This document shows positions 45,045 through 52,912 of a DNA stretch of 64,000 bases, in pieces (the first letter of the stretch is position 1; every line of letters begins with the position of its first letter). A program made the position numbers and the translations under genes. Source of the stretch: Telluria aromaticivorans (GTDB taxonomy: Bacteria > Pseudomonadota > Gammaproteobacteria > Burkholderiales > Burkholderiaceae_D); the NCBI RefSeq assembly GCF_013003915.1, contig NZ_JABAIV010000002.1, positions 62,001 to 126,000 of the forward strand. Direction: 5' to 3'. Under the pieces are notes generated by a model, which made no database searches, was not told the origin of the DNA, and saw nothing but the letters and a program-made list of their open reading frames with translations.

Positions 45045-45263
45045 GATATTCCTCACGGGCGAAAAATTTGATACCTCCAGTATGCGCTCTTTAAGATAGA
45101 AATCAAATTGCGATCCATGATGATCGTCATTCACAAATCAACTATCTTGCGGATGCCGTGCGTGCCCTGCTATAAGATGAACTGGTATCATGCGCGTTTT
45201 CCGGACGCCGGCCCCGACGCTGTCTGACAGCGCGCCCGTCCCTCACCCTACAGAAGATCAAGA

Positions 45264-45836
45264 ATGAGCACACCATCCAACCTGCCCTCCTTCTGGAGCC
45301 GGCTCTCGATCGCTTTTGGCAGTTTTTTCAAGTCGCTGGGCGACGCGGAATTCGCCGCGCGCGTGCGCGATGACGGGGTCGGTCCTGTGGCCTCTCCTCC
45401 ACCGTCACCGGCCCCTGCTCCGGCACCTGCACCGGCCGCACCAACGCTGCGCGTGCCGACCGCCGAATCGGCCCTGCAGCTCCTGAACCTGTTCCAGCGC
45501 GAAGCACGCCTGATCGACTTCGCCCACGAAAACCTGGGCGCCTATTCCGACGCCGATATCGGCGCCGCGGCCCGCGTTGTCCACGAAGGCTGCGCGCGCG
45601 TGCTGCGCGAGCATTTCACCATCGAACCGGTGCGCAGCGAAGCGGAAGGTTCCCGCATCACGCTGGAAGAGGGCTTCGACGCCGCCAGCGTGCGCCTGAC
45701 CGGCAACGTCGTCGGCCAGGCCCCGTTCAAGGGCACGCTGTCCCACCGCGGCTGGCGCGCATCGAAGGTGCAGCTGCCGCAGTTGGCGGAAAAGCACGAC
45801 GCACGCGTGCTGGCCCCGGCGGAGGTGGAACTGTGA
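45264..45836 (+). CDS. DUF2760 protein of the Hsp70 cluster
   Basis: A 190-residue protein. The N-terminal WSRLSIAFGSFFKSLGDAEFAARV, a Pro/Ala-rich linker (PPPSPAPAPAPAPAAP) and the C-terminal domain (ALQLLNLFQREARLIDFAHE ... GTLSHRGWRASKVQLPQL) fit DUF2760. It overlaps the next gene by 4 bp (GTGA). Proteins of this family occur next to a pair of divergent Hsp70 genes, which suggests that it is a client, adaptor or localisation factor for them. Confidence 0.85.
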   Translation: MSTPSNLPSFWSRLSIAFGSFFKSLGDAEFAARVRDDGVGPVASPPPSPAPAPAPAPAAPTLRVPTAESALQLLNLFQREARLIDFAHENLGAYSDADIGAAARVVHEGCARVLREHFTIEPVRSEAEGSRITLEEGFDAASVRLTGNVVGQAPFKGTLSHRGWRASKVQLPQLAEKHDARVLAPAEVEL

Positions 45837-47683
45837 GCGACGCACAAAACGCCCGCTACGCGATCGGCATCGACCTGGGCACCACCCACAGCGCCCTGTC
45901 GTATGTCGACCTGCAGGCCAGCGACGGCGAAAAGACGCTCGACGGCGTGCTGGCCATCCCGCAGCTGACCGCGCCGGGCACGGTCGAAGCGCTGCCGCTG
46001 CTGCCGTCCTTCCTCTATCTGCCGCACCCGGACGAACTGGCGCCGGGCGAACTGGCGCTGCCGTGGAGTGAGGATGGCGAAGCCACGATTGCAGGCGAGA
46101 TGGCGCGCAGCCGCGGCGCCACCACGCCGATCCGCCTGGTGTCGTCGGCCAAGAGCTGGCTGAGCCACCCGAGCGTGGACCGCCGCGCCGCCATCCTGCC
46201 GCACGACGCGCCGGAAGAAGTCACCCGCGTCTCCCCACTCGAAGCGTCAACCCGCTACCTGGCGCACCTGGCCCAGGCCTGGAACGCGGCCTATCCGGAT
46301 GCGCCCTTCGAGCAGCAGCAAGTCACCGTCACCATTCCCGCTTCCTTCGACCCGGGCGCGCGCGAACTCACCGCCGAAGCGGCGCGTCATGCCGGCTTCG
46401 TCCCGACCCTGCTGGAAGAGCCGCAGGCGGCCCTGTACAGCTGGATCCAGGGCAGTGGCGGCGCCTGGCGCAAGCAGGTCAAGGCCGGCGACATCGTGCT
46501 GGTGGTCGACGTTGGCGGCGGCACCAGCGACTTCTCGCTGATCGCCATCCTCGAACGCGACGGCAAGCTGGAACCGCACCGCGTGGCCGTGGGCGACCAT
46601 ATCCTGCTGGGCGGCGACAACATGGACCTGGCGCTGGCCCACCTGGTGGCGCGTAAACTCCAGGCGGGCGGCACCCAGCTGGACTCCTGGCAGATGCGCG
46701 CCCTCACCTATGGCTGCCGCAGCGCCAAGGAACACCTGCTGGCCGACGCCGAAGCCACGACATGGCCGATCGTCGTGCCGAGCCGCGGCTCGAAGCTCAT
46801 CGGCGGCTCGATCCGCACCGAACTGACGCGCGACGAAGTCACTGCCTTCATTACCGATGGCTTCTTCCCGCGCGTGGAAGCATCCGCCCGCCCGGCGGTA
46901 CGTACCCGCGCCGGCCTGACCCAGGTCGGCCTGCCCTATGCGCAGGACGCCGCCATCACACGCCACCTGGCCGCCTTCCTGGCACGCCAGGCCGGCGCCG
47001 CCGCCGAGCTGGAAGGCTTTGGCGGCCGCGATGGACACAGCTTCCTGCACCCGAGCGCGGTGCTGTTCAACGGCGGCGTGTTCAAGTCCGCCATCCTGTC
47101 GCAGCGCGTGATGGACACCATCAACGACTGGCTCTACATGGAAGGCGCGGAGCCTGCGCGCATGCTCGCAGGCGCGGACCTCGACCTGGCGGTGGCGCGC
47201 GGCGCCGCTTATTACAGCTACGCGCGGCGCGGCGGCGGTGTGCGCATCCGCGGCGGCACGGCCCGTTCCTATTACGTGGGCGTGGAGTCGTCCATGCCGG
47301 CCATTCCGGGATTGGCCCCGCCGATCGAGGCGCTGTGCGTAGCGCCCTTCGGCATGGAAGAAGGCAGCGAACTCGAATTGCCGGGCCAGGAATTCGGCCT
47401 GGTGGTGGGCGAGCCGGTCACCTTCCGCTTCTTCGGTTCCACCACGCGCCGCCAGGACCGCATCGGAGAGGTGCTGGAACTCTGGGGCCCGGACGACCTG
47501 CAGGAACTGAACGAAATCCAGGCTACGTTGCCGGCAGAAGGCCGCGTGTCGGGCGACGTGGTGCAGGTGAAGCTGCACGCACTGGCGAGCGAATCCGGTA
47601 CGCTCGAACTGGCCGCCGTCGCAAGGGATGGCCAGCGCTGGAAGATCGAGTTCGACGTCCGCGGCGCGGCGGGCGTGCAGTGA
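45833..47683 (+). CDS. Hsp70-family protein, first of the pair
   Basis: An actin-like ATPase chaperone relative of 616 residues. Phosphate 1 is GIDLGTTHSAL and phosphate 2 is VLVVDVGGGTSDFSL; the connecting segment LEEPQAALYSW is present, and the C-terminal part is a short beta-rich substrate-binding-like region instead of the full DnaK lid. Start: GTG at 45833 within the stop of the DUF2760 gene. Another Hsp70-like gene follows directly. It is not DnaK, which is longer in the C-terminal part and lies with DnaJ; a specialised folding role is likely, but the client is unknown. Confidence 0.9.
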   Translation: MSDAQNARYAIGIDLGTTHSALSYVDLQASDGEKTLDGVLAIPQLTAPGTVEALPLLPSFLYLPHPDELAPGELALPWSEDGEATIAGEMARSRGATTPIRLVSSAKSWLSHPSVDRRAAILPHDAPEEVTRVSPLEASTRYLAHLAQAWNAAYPDAPFEQQQVTVTIPASFDPGARELTAEAARHAGFVPTLLEEPQAALYSWIQGSGGAWRKQVKAGDIVLVVDVGGGTSDFSLIAILERDGKLEPHRVAVGDHILLGGDNMDLALAHLVARKLQAGGTQLDSWQMRALTYGCRSAKEHLLADAEATTWPIVVPSRGSKLIGGSIRTELTRDEVTAFITDGFFPRVEASARPAVRTRAGLTQVGLPYAQDAAITRHLAAFLARQAGAAAELEGFGGRDGHSFLHPSAVLFNGGVFKSAILSQRVMDTINDWLYMEGAEPARMLAGADLDLAVARGAAYYSYARRGGGVRIRGGTARSYYVGVESSMPAIPGLAPPIEALCVAPFGMEEGSELELPGQEFGLVVGEPVTFRFFGSTTRRQDRIGEVLELWGPDDLQELNEIQATLPAEGRVSGDVVQVKLHALASESGTLELAAVARDGQRWKIEFDVRGAAGVQ

Positions 47684-47702
47684 TCCCTCCATTGACTGCG
47701 CA

Positions 47703-50534
47703 GTGACCTACCTCGTCAGCATCGACCTGGGCACCACCAATACGGTGCTGGCCTATGCCGCCCCTGGGGCTGCGCAGGTTGAATTGCTGGCGATCGACCA
47801 GCTGGTGGCGCCCGGCGAAGTCGCCGGGGCGCCGCTGCTGCCGTCGATGCGCTATCACCTCGCCGAGGGGGAACTCGCCCTCGGCGAACTCCAGTTGCCG
47901 TGGCCGCCGCAAGACCCGGCCGGGGTCGAACGCGTTGCGCTCGGCCGGCTGGCGCGCGTGCTCGGTGCGCAGGCGCCGGGGCGGCTGGTGGCCAGCGCCA
48001 AGAGCTGGCTCTCGCATGCAGGCGTCGACCGCATGGCGCCGATCCTGCCCTGGGGCGCGGATGACGCCGACGTACCGAAGGTGTCGCCGGTCGTGGCCAG
48101 CGCCAGTTATCTAGCCCACCTGCGCGCCGCCTGGAATAAACGCTTCCCCAGGGCGCCGCTCGAACGCCAGCAGATCGTCCTCACCGTTCCCGCCTCTTTC
48201 GACGAAGGCGCGCGTGCACTCACGCTCGAGGCGGCGCGCATGGCGGGACTGCCGGAACTACGCCTGCTGGAAGAACCGCAGGCCGCGCTCTACGACTGGC
48301 TGTACCGGCACCGTGCCACGCTGGCCGAAGACCTCGCGCAGACGCGGCTGGTGCTGGTGGCCGACGTCGGTGGCGGCACCACCGATTTCAGCCTGGTCAA
48401 GGTGGAGTTGGGCGAAGACGGCCAGCCGAAACTCACCCGCATCGGCGTGGGCAACCACCTGATCCTCGGCGGCGACAACATGGACCTGGCGCTGGCCCAC
48501 CTGGCCGAATCGCGCCTCGGTGGGCAGGATGCGCAGCAGGGGTCGCACCCACAGCGTTTATCCGCCGGCCGGCTGGCCCAGCTCACCGAACGCTGCCGCG
48601 CCGCGAAAGAACAACTCTTGGCCCCCGATGCGCCGGAACAGGTCAACGTCACCCTGCTCGGTGCCGGCTCGCGCCTGATCGGCGCCAGCCGATCGGCGGC
48701 GATCACGCGCGGGGATGTGCAGCGCATTGTCATGGACGGTTTCTTCCCGCCCAACGAAGCGCAGGAGCCGGCCAGGCGGGCGCGCGCCGGCATCGTCGAA
48801 TTCGGTCTGCCGTACGCGAGCGACCCGGCCATCACCCGCCATCTGGCCGGCTTCCTGCGCCAGCATGCGCAGGCGGCGCGCGAAGCACTCGGCATCGAGG
48901 ACGACGGCAGTTTGCCGGTGCCCGACACCCTGCTGCTCAACGGCGGCGTGTTCCGCGGAGCCACACTGGCGCAACGCCTTGGCGACGTCTTGTCCGGCTG
49001 GCGCGGCGCGCCGGTCCAGGTGCTGCACAACGACGACCCGGACGTGGCCGTCGCACGCGGCGGCGTCGCCAATTCGCTGGCGCGCGCGGGCCAGGCGCCC
49101 GGCATCGAGAGCGGCTCGGCGCGCAACTATTACCTGCTGCTGGATGCCGAACATTCGGGTGAGCTGCTCCGCGCCGTTTGCCTGTTGCCGCGCGGTGCGC
49201 CGGCCGGCGACGAGGTTCGTCTCGAGGGCCGCAGTTTCGCGCTGCGCCTGGGACGGCCGGTGCGTTTCCACCTGGTCTCATCGACGGCCGATCCGGGCGG
49301 GCGGCTGCCGCAGCCGGGCGAGCTGCTCGACCTGCCGGCCACCGATATCGTGCGCCTGCCGGCCATCTCCACCGTCCTGCGCGGCGGGGGCGCAACGCGC
49401 GCGGCGGAGATCCCGGTGCAGCTGGCCGCGACCCTGTCGGAAGTCGGCACGCTCGAGGTGTTCTGCGTGGCCGAAGACGACGCCTCCCGCCGCTGGCGCC
49501 TCGAATTCCAGCTGCGCGGCGAAGGCGACGAACCGGTGGAGGATGCTGCGCTGCCACCGCAACTGATTGATGCGATCGAGCGCATCGAGCGCATCTTCGG
49601 CAATCGTTCGCAGCAGGTCGACCCGCGCGAAGTGCGCCAGCTGCGCGCCTCGCTCGAACATCTGCTGGGCGCGCGCGAGCGCTGGACTACGCCGCTGCTG
49701 CGCCGCCTGTTCGACGCATTGCTGGCGCGCGCAAAGGGACGCCGCAGGTCGAGCGAACACGAACGCGCCTGGCTGAACCTCGCCGGCTACTGCCTGCGTC
49801 CGGGCTTCGGCCATCCGCTCGACGAATGGCGCATCGAGCAGCTATGGGCGCTGTTCGACACCGGCGTGCAATACCACAAGGACAGCCAGGTGCGCGCCGA
49901 ATGGTGGACGCTGTGGCGGCGCGTGGCCGGCGGACTGTCCGTCGAGGCCCAATTGCGGCTGCTCGACGATTTCGCCTTCAATTTACAGGCCGATGCCTCG
50001 GAACGCGGCCGCCGCCCCGTCACGCTGGTGGACGGCACCGAGGACGACATGCTGCGCGTGGGGGCCTCGCTCGAACGTATCCCGTCCGCCTACAAGTCCG
50101 AGATCGGCGAATGGTTAATCAAGCAGATCATGGAGATGCCGCGTGGGGCCAGGATCGACGCCCGCGCCGCGGCCAGGTACGCCCGTTACTTGTGGGCGCT
50201 GGGCCGCGTCGGCGCGCGCCAGTCCTTCCATGGCGCCGCGCACGAGGTAGCGCCCGCTGCCTCGGCCGAAGCCTGGCTGGCCCGGCTTTTGACGCTCGAC
50301 TGGAAGAAAATCGAACCGGCCGGCTTTGCCGCCGCCCATATCGCGCGCATGACCGGCGACCGCTCGCGCGACATCGGGCAGGCGGTACGCGACGAGGTGC
50401 TGCGGCGCCTGTCCTCCACCGGCGCGCCTCCAGCCTGGGCTGCGATGGTGCGCGAGGTGGTGGAACTCGACCAGGCCGTCGAGACCCGCATGCTGGGCGA
50501 TGCGCTGCCGCCGGGCCTCAAGCTGCTACGCTGA
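47703..50534 (+). CDS. Hsp70-family protein with long C-terminal extension (DUF3731 type)
   Basis: A 943-residue second Hsp70-like protein. The ATPase begins LVSIDLGTTNTVLAYA, with LVADVGGGTTDFSLVKV and LEEPQAALYDWLYRH as in the preceding protein. After a substrate-binding-like region (ends about 620) comes about 320 residues of helical sequence (LINKQIDAIERIERI-like start, here LIDAIERIERIFG; AWLNLAGYCLRPGFGHPLDEW; EDDMLRVGASLERIPSAYK) that fit DUF3731. Start: GTG at 47703, 20 bp after the previous stop; the in-frame start at 47628 would overlap the upstream gene. The pair and the DUF2760 protein probably act as one complex. Confidence 0.88.
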   Translation: MTYLVSIDLGTTNTVLAYAAPGAAQVELLAIDQLVAPGEVAGAPLLPSMRYHLAEGELALGELQLPWPPQDPAGVERVALGRLARVLGAQAPGRLVASAKSWLSHAGVDRMAPILPWGADDADVPKVSPVVASASYLAHLRAAWNKRFPRAPLERQQIVLTVPASFDEGARALTLEAARMAGLPELRLLEEPQAALYDWLYRHRATLAEDLAQTRLVLVADVGGGTTDFSLVKVELGEDGQPKLTRIGVGNHLILGGDNMDLALAHLAESRLGGQDAQQGSHPQRLSAGRLAQLTERCRAAKEQLLAPDAPEQVNVTLLGAGSRLIGASRSAAITRGDVQRIVMDGFFPPNEAQEPARRARAGIVEFGLPYASDPAITRHLAGFLRQHAQAAREALGIEDDGSLPVPDTLLLNGGVFRGATLAQRLGDVLSGWRGAPVQVLHNDDPDVAVARGGVANSLARAGQAPGIESGSARNYYLLLDAEHSGELLRAVCLLPRGAPAGDEVRLEGRSFALRLGRPVRFHLVSSTADPGGRLPQPGELLDLPATDIVRLPAISTVLRGGGATRAAEIPVQLAATLSEVGTLEVFCVAEDDASRRWRLEFQLRGEGDEPVEDAALPPQLIDAIERIERIFGNRSQQVDPREVRQLRASLEHLLGARERWTTPLLRRLFDALLARAKGRRRSSEHERAWLNLAGYCLRPGFGHPLDEWRIEQLWALFDTGVQYHKDSQVRAEWWTLWRRVAGGLSVEAQLRLLDDFAFNLQADASERGRRPVTLVDGTEDDMLRVGASLERIPSAYKSEIGEWLIKQIMEMPRGARIDARAAARYARYLWALGRVGARQSFHGAAHEVAPAASAEAWLARLLTLDWKKIEPAGFAAAHIARMTGDRSRDIGQAVRDEVLRRLSSTGAPPAWAAMVREVVELDQAVETRMLGDALPPGLKLLR

Positions 50535-50556
50535 CGCACCAACGCTCGCTTCGGCT

Positions 50557-50676
50557 TTAACAGAACACGAAGTCTTCGTTGGATGCGGGGACACCGCGCA
50601 CCACGTCACCGAACACGAACCAGGCAGACCCGGCAACCCCAACGACAGACAAGACCCACAACAAGAATGCAGACAT
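50557..50676 (-). CDS. Small membrane protein, 39 residues, under the TetR operator
   Basis: From the ATG at 50676 the minus strand encodes MSAFLLWVLSVVGVAGSAWF then VFGDVVRGVPASNEDFVFC: one transmembrane helix and a short polar tail ending in Cys. An AAGGAG ribosome-binding site lies seven bases before the start. A 20-bp palindrome at 50701-50720 sits directly upstream and matches the palindrome at the start of the tetR gene. The family is unknown; the signals and operator make this a convincing small gene. Confidence 0.75.
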   Translation of the reverse strand: MSAFLLWVLSVVGVAGSAWFVFGDVVRGVPASNEDFVFC

Positions 50677-50700
50677 GATCGACTCCTTGGCAAGCTCAAG

Positions 50701-50720
50701 TTTCGCACACATGTGCGAAA
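50701..50720. promoter_or_regulatory. Operator palindrome before the 39-residue membrane protein
   Basis: TTTCGCACACATGTGCGAAA is a near-perfect palindrome. It matches the sequence at 51407-51426 in 18 of 20 bases. It lies 24 bp upstream of the small gene, where it would cover the promoter. Confidence 0.8.
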
Positions 50721-50771
50721 TTACTTCAAAAAAATGGACGGACCTGTCCTGTTCCGCCCCGACCACGCGAC

Positions 50772-51398
50772 CTATTCCAGGTCGCTGAAACTCTTGTACG
50801 TCGATATCAGCCGGTTGAACGCCCGCTGCGCCCTGCGCGGCACAGTGTCGTCGTGCAGGAAGCGCGCGTCGTGCATCACGCCGATCACCAGGCTGTAGAT
50901 CTCGAACACCAACTGCTCCGGCTCGGTGTCCGGCCGCAGGTGCCCGGCTTCCATCGCCTGCAGCACGGTCTTGCGCAAGGAAGCCCGCCAACGCACGACT
51001 CCCTCTTCGATCCGGTCGCGCAGCGGGCCGGGCACGTCGTCGAATTCAAAGGCGCCTGCCGCATACAGGCAGCCGCCGCGCGCCGTCTCGCTGCCGATCT
51101 TCTTGAGCCACAGATTCACCTGCAGCGTCAGGCGCGACAAGCCCTTGGGCACCTGCAGCGAGGGCAGGAACACTTCGTCCGCAAAGCGCCGGTCGTATTC
51201 GTCCAGCACCGCACCTTGCAGCGACTCCAGCGAACCGACACGTGAAAACACGCCGCTCTTGCTGATGCCGGTGCGCTTGGACAGCTCGCCCAGCGACACC
51301 TTGCCGATACCCTCGGCTGCCGCCATGTCGACCGCAGCCTCGAGGATCGCGGCGTAGGTCGCTTCGCTTTTTGCGGTGATGGCGGCGGTGGTGTTCAT
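50772..51398 (-). CDS. TetR-family transcriptional regulator
   Basis: A 208-residue repressor. The helix-turn-helix is at about 15-60 (ILEAAVDMAAAEGIGKVSLG, ELSKRTGISKSGVFSRVGS), and the ligand domain follows (GGCLYAAGAFEFDDVPGPLR; a TetR_C_11/YvdT-like class). The palindrome GCACACGTGTGC lies 12 bp upstream of its start, so it probably represses itself. The same palindrome precedes the 39-residue protein gene downstream. The inducer is not known; a small exported or membrane-stress target is the visible regulon. Confidence 0.92.
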   Translation of the reverse strand: MNTTAAITAKSEATYAAILEAAVDMAAAEGIGKVSLGELSKRTGISKSGVFSRVGSLESLQGAVLDEYDRRFADEVFLPSLQVPKGLSRLTLQVNLWLKKIGSETARGGCLYAAGAFEFDDVPGPLRDRIEEGVVRWRASLRKTVLQAMEAGHLRPDTEPEQLVFEIYSLVIGVMHDARFLHDDTVPRRAQRAFNRLISTYKSFSDLE

Positions 51399-51406
51399 GC
51401 GCTCAC

Positions 51407-51426
51407 TTTAGCACACGTGTGCGAAA
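51407..51426. promoter_or_regulatory. Operator palindrome at the tetR start
   Basis: TTTAGCACACGTGTGCGAAA, with the perfect 12-bp core GCACACGTGTGC, lies 9 bp upstream of the ATG of the TetR gene. It matches the downstream operator at 50701. Confidence 0.82.
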
Positions 51427-51624
51427 CCACAAGAAGATTTTGAGGACGATTGCAGGATAAGTACACACAGGCAGCGGCAGGGGAAGTAGTCAGGCGGACA
51501 AAGCGGACGAGCTAGCCAGGGCATTCCCGGCTGACTTCGTCAATGGACATCGGACTATTGACGCCTCACCACCGGACACGATGACGGCGTACCCGGTGGC
51601 AGCGAACGGCGAGACAACTGAGAC

Positions 51625-51656
51625 TGGCGCGCGGGCTGGGGCCAGCCCGCGCGCCA
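51625..51656. terminator. Strong hairpin after the 39-residue small gene
   Basis: TGGCGCGCGGGCTGG and CCAGCCCGCGCGCCA form a near-perfect 14-15-bp stem. It lies 11 bp after the stop of the minus-strand small gene ending at 51667. No T-run follows on that strand, so termination is likely but not typical. Confidence 0.5.
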
Positions 51657-51666
51657 ACGCCCCGGC

Positions 51667-51786
51667 TCAGCGGCGGCTAAGCCAGCCCAGACGGGCGAAA
51701 ACGGTATCGAACAGCGAGATCACCGAGCGGGTCGGAATCAGTTTGCCCAGTGGGCCAGCATAGTTGCAGCGCGAGTTGACGGTCAT
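51667..51786 (-). CDS. Small hypothetical protein, 39 residues
   Basis: Minus-strand ATG at 51786 opens MTVNSRCNYAGPLGKLIPTR, then SVISLFDTVFARLGWLSRR and a stop. GGAGAT lies nine bases upstream of the start. A long GC-rich hairpin follows the stop. The C-terminal amphipathic, basic helix (FDTVFARLGWLSRR) is the only feature. No family is known to me; confidence rests on the gene signals. Confidence 0.55.
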   Translation of the reverse strand: MTVNSRCNYAGPLGKLIPTRSVISLFDTVFARLGWLSRR

Positions 51787-51997
51787 TTGTTTTATCTCCG
51801 AAACATTACTTGGCACATTAACCATAGAGCAAATCGTTTTCTGTGCGCTAACTCGCTTAGCGGGCGAACTCGGCGTTTTCTGCCGCGCGCGGCAGCATAC
51901 GATTGCGCCATATCATTCAACTAGCGAGGTCGCTCCCTACCCTTGATGGATAGCTTGGCTGGCTTTGCCGGTAACCCAACCGACCATGGAGGTAATG

Positions 51998-52672
51998 ATG
52001 AGCTACGCAGATCGTGACAGGTATGGCATGTACAAGGACACTCGCAGCACCGGTCCCGGGCCGGCGCTGATGGGCGCGGACACACTGATCAGTGATAGTG
52101 TAGTCAATGCCGCAGAGGAAGATCTCGGCGACATCAAGGAAATCATGCTCGACATGCAGACTGGCCAGGTGGCCTATGTCGTGCTGGCTTTCGGCGGTTT
52201 CCTCGGGCTGGGCGAAAAGCTGTTCGCCGTGCCCTGGCAGGCGCTGCACCTCGATACCGTGAACAAGCGCATGGTGCTGAATATAGAGAAAGACCGGTTG
52301 AAAACCGCGCCCGGCTTCGACAAGGATGCCTGGCCGGACATGAGCGATGTCACCTGGGCCAGCAGCATCCACAGTTTCTATGGCACAGATATCAGCCGCC
52401 CGGGCGCGCCTTCGATGGGGCCGGGCTCGTCGGTGCGGGGCATGACGGGCAGCACCGGCGCCGGCTCGGCGATGGGCAGCGGCATGGGGTCGAGCATGGG
52501 TGCGGGGTCGGCCGGCACCAGCAGCGGTGCGGGCAGCAGCCTGGGGGTAAGCGTGGGCTCAGGCAGCGTGCACGGGGACTCCTATGGGGTGGGCGGCAGT
52601 GCCGATCCACGGCCGGGGCATGACGGGGATGACAAGGACCTGAGCCGGATTCGCGGCAGTAATATCGGGTGA
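51998..52672 (+). CDS. PRC-barrel domain protein with Gly/Ser-rich tail
   Basis: A 224-residue protein. A PRC-barrel domain (about 20-105; MGADTLISDSVVNAAEEDLG, IKEIMLDMQTGQVAYVVLAF) resembles the small stress or photosynthesis-associated type in which the barrel is followed by a disordered tail. The tail (from about 130) is a Gly/Ser/Met repeat-like stretch (GSAMGSGMGSSMGAGSAG). The ATG at 51998 follows GGAGG. In other bacteria such proteins are surface- or stress-related; the present role is unknown. Confidence 0.85.
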   Translation: MSYADRDRYGMYKDTRSTGPGPALMGADTLISDSVVNAAEEDLGDIKEIMLDMQTGQVAYVVLAFGGFLGLGEKLFAVPWQALHLDTVNKRMVLNIEKDRLKTAPGFDKDAWPDMSDVTWASSIHSFYGTDISRPGAPSMGPGSSVRGMTGSTGAGSAMGSGMGSSMGAGSAGTSSGAGSSLGVSVGSGSVHGDSYGVGGSADPRPGHDGDDKDLSRIRGSNIG

Positions 52673-52676
52673 CCTT

Positions 52677-52887
52677 GTAGGGTGGGCGGGTCCTCCCGCC
52701 CGCGCGTTCAACCTACGTTTGAATGGCCACAATACGTGTATAAAATCGCGATTTGGACGTGATTAAACACGGATTGTGGTCATTCGTGGTTGGGATGTTT
52801 CATCATGCCGCGTCATCGCACATGTGATTTGAACGCGCGGGCGTTCGTAATTCCGGGCATTGCCCGAAATTACCCCGCCCACCCTAG
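52677..52887. repeat. Palindromic repeat, family copy 4, with internal insert
   Basis: It begins GTAGGGTGGGCGGG and ends CGCCCACCCTAG. The middle is enlarged by about 90 AT-richer bases (52731-52820) that the other copies lack. The right part carries the hairpin GTAATTCCGGGC/GCCCGAAATTAC (52847-52873). It fills the gap between the PRC-barrel and hrpA genes, which I find has no gene. Confidence 0.82.
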
Positions 52888-52912
52888 GGGAATCGGCAAA
52901 TCAATTACCCGC

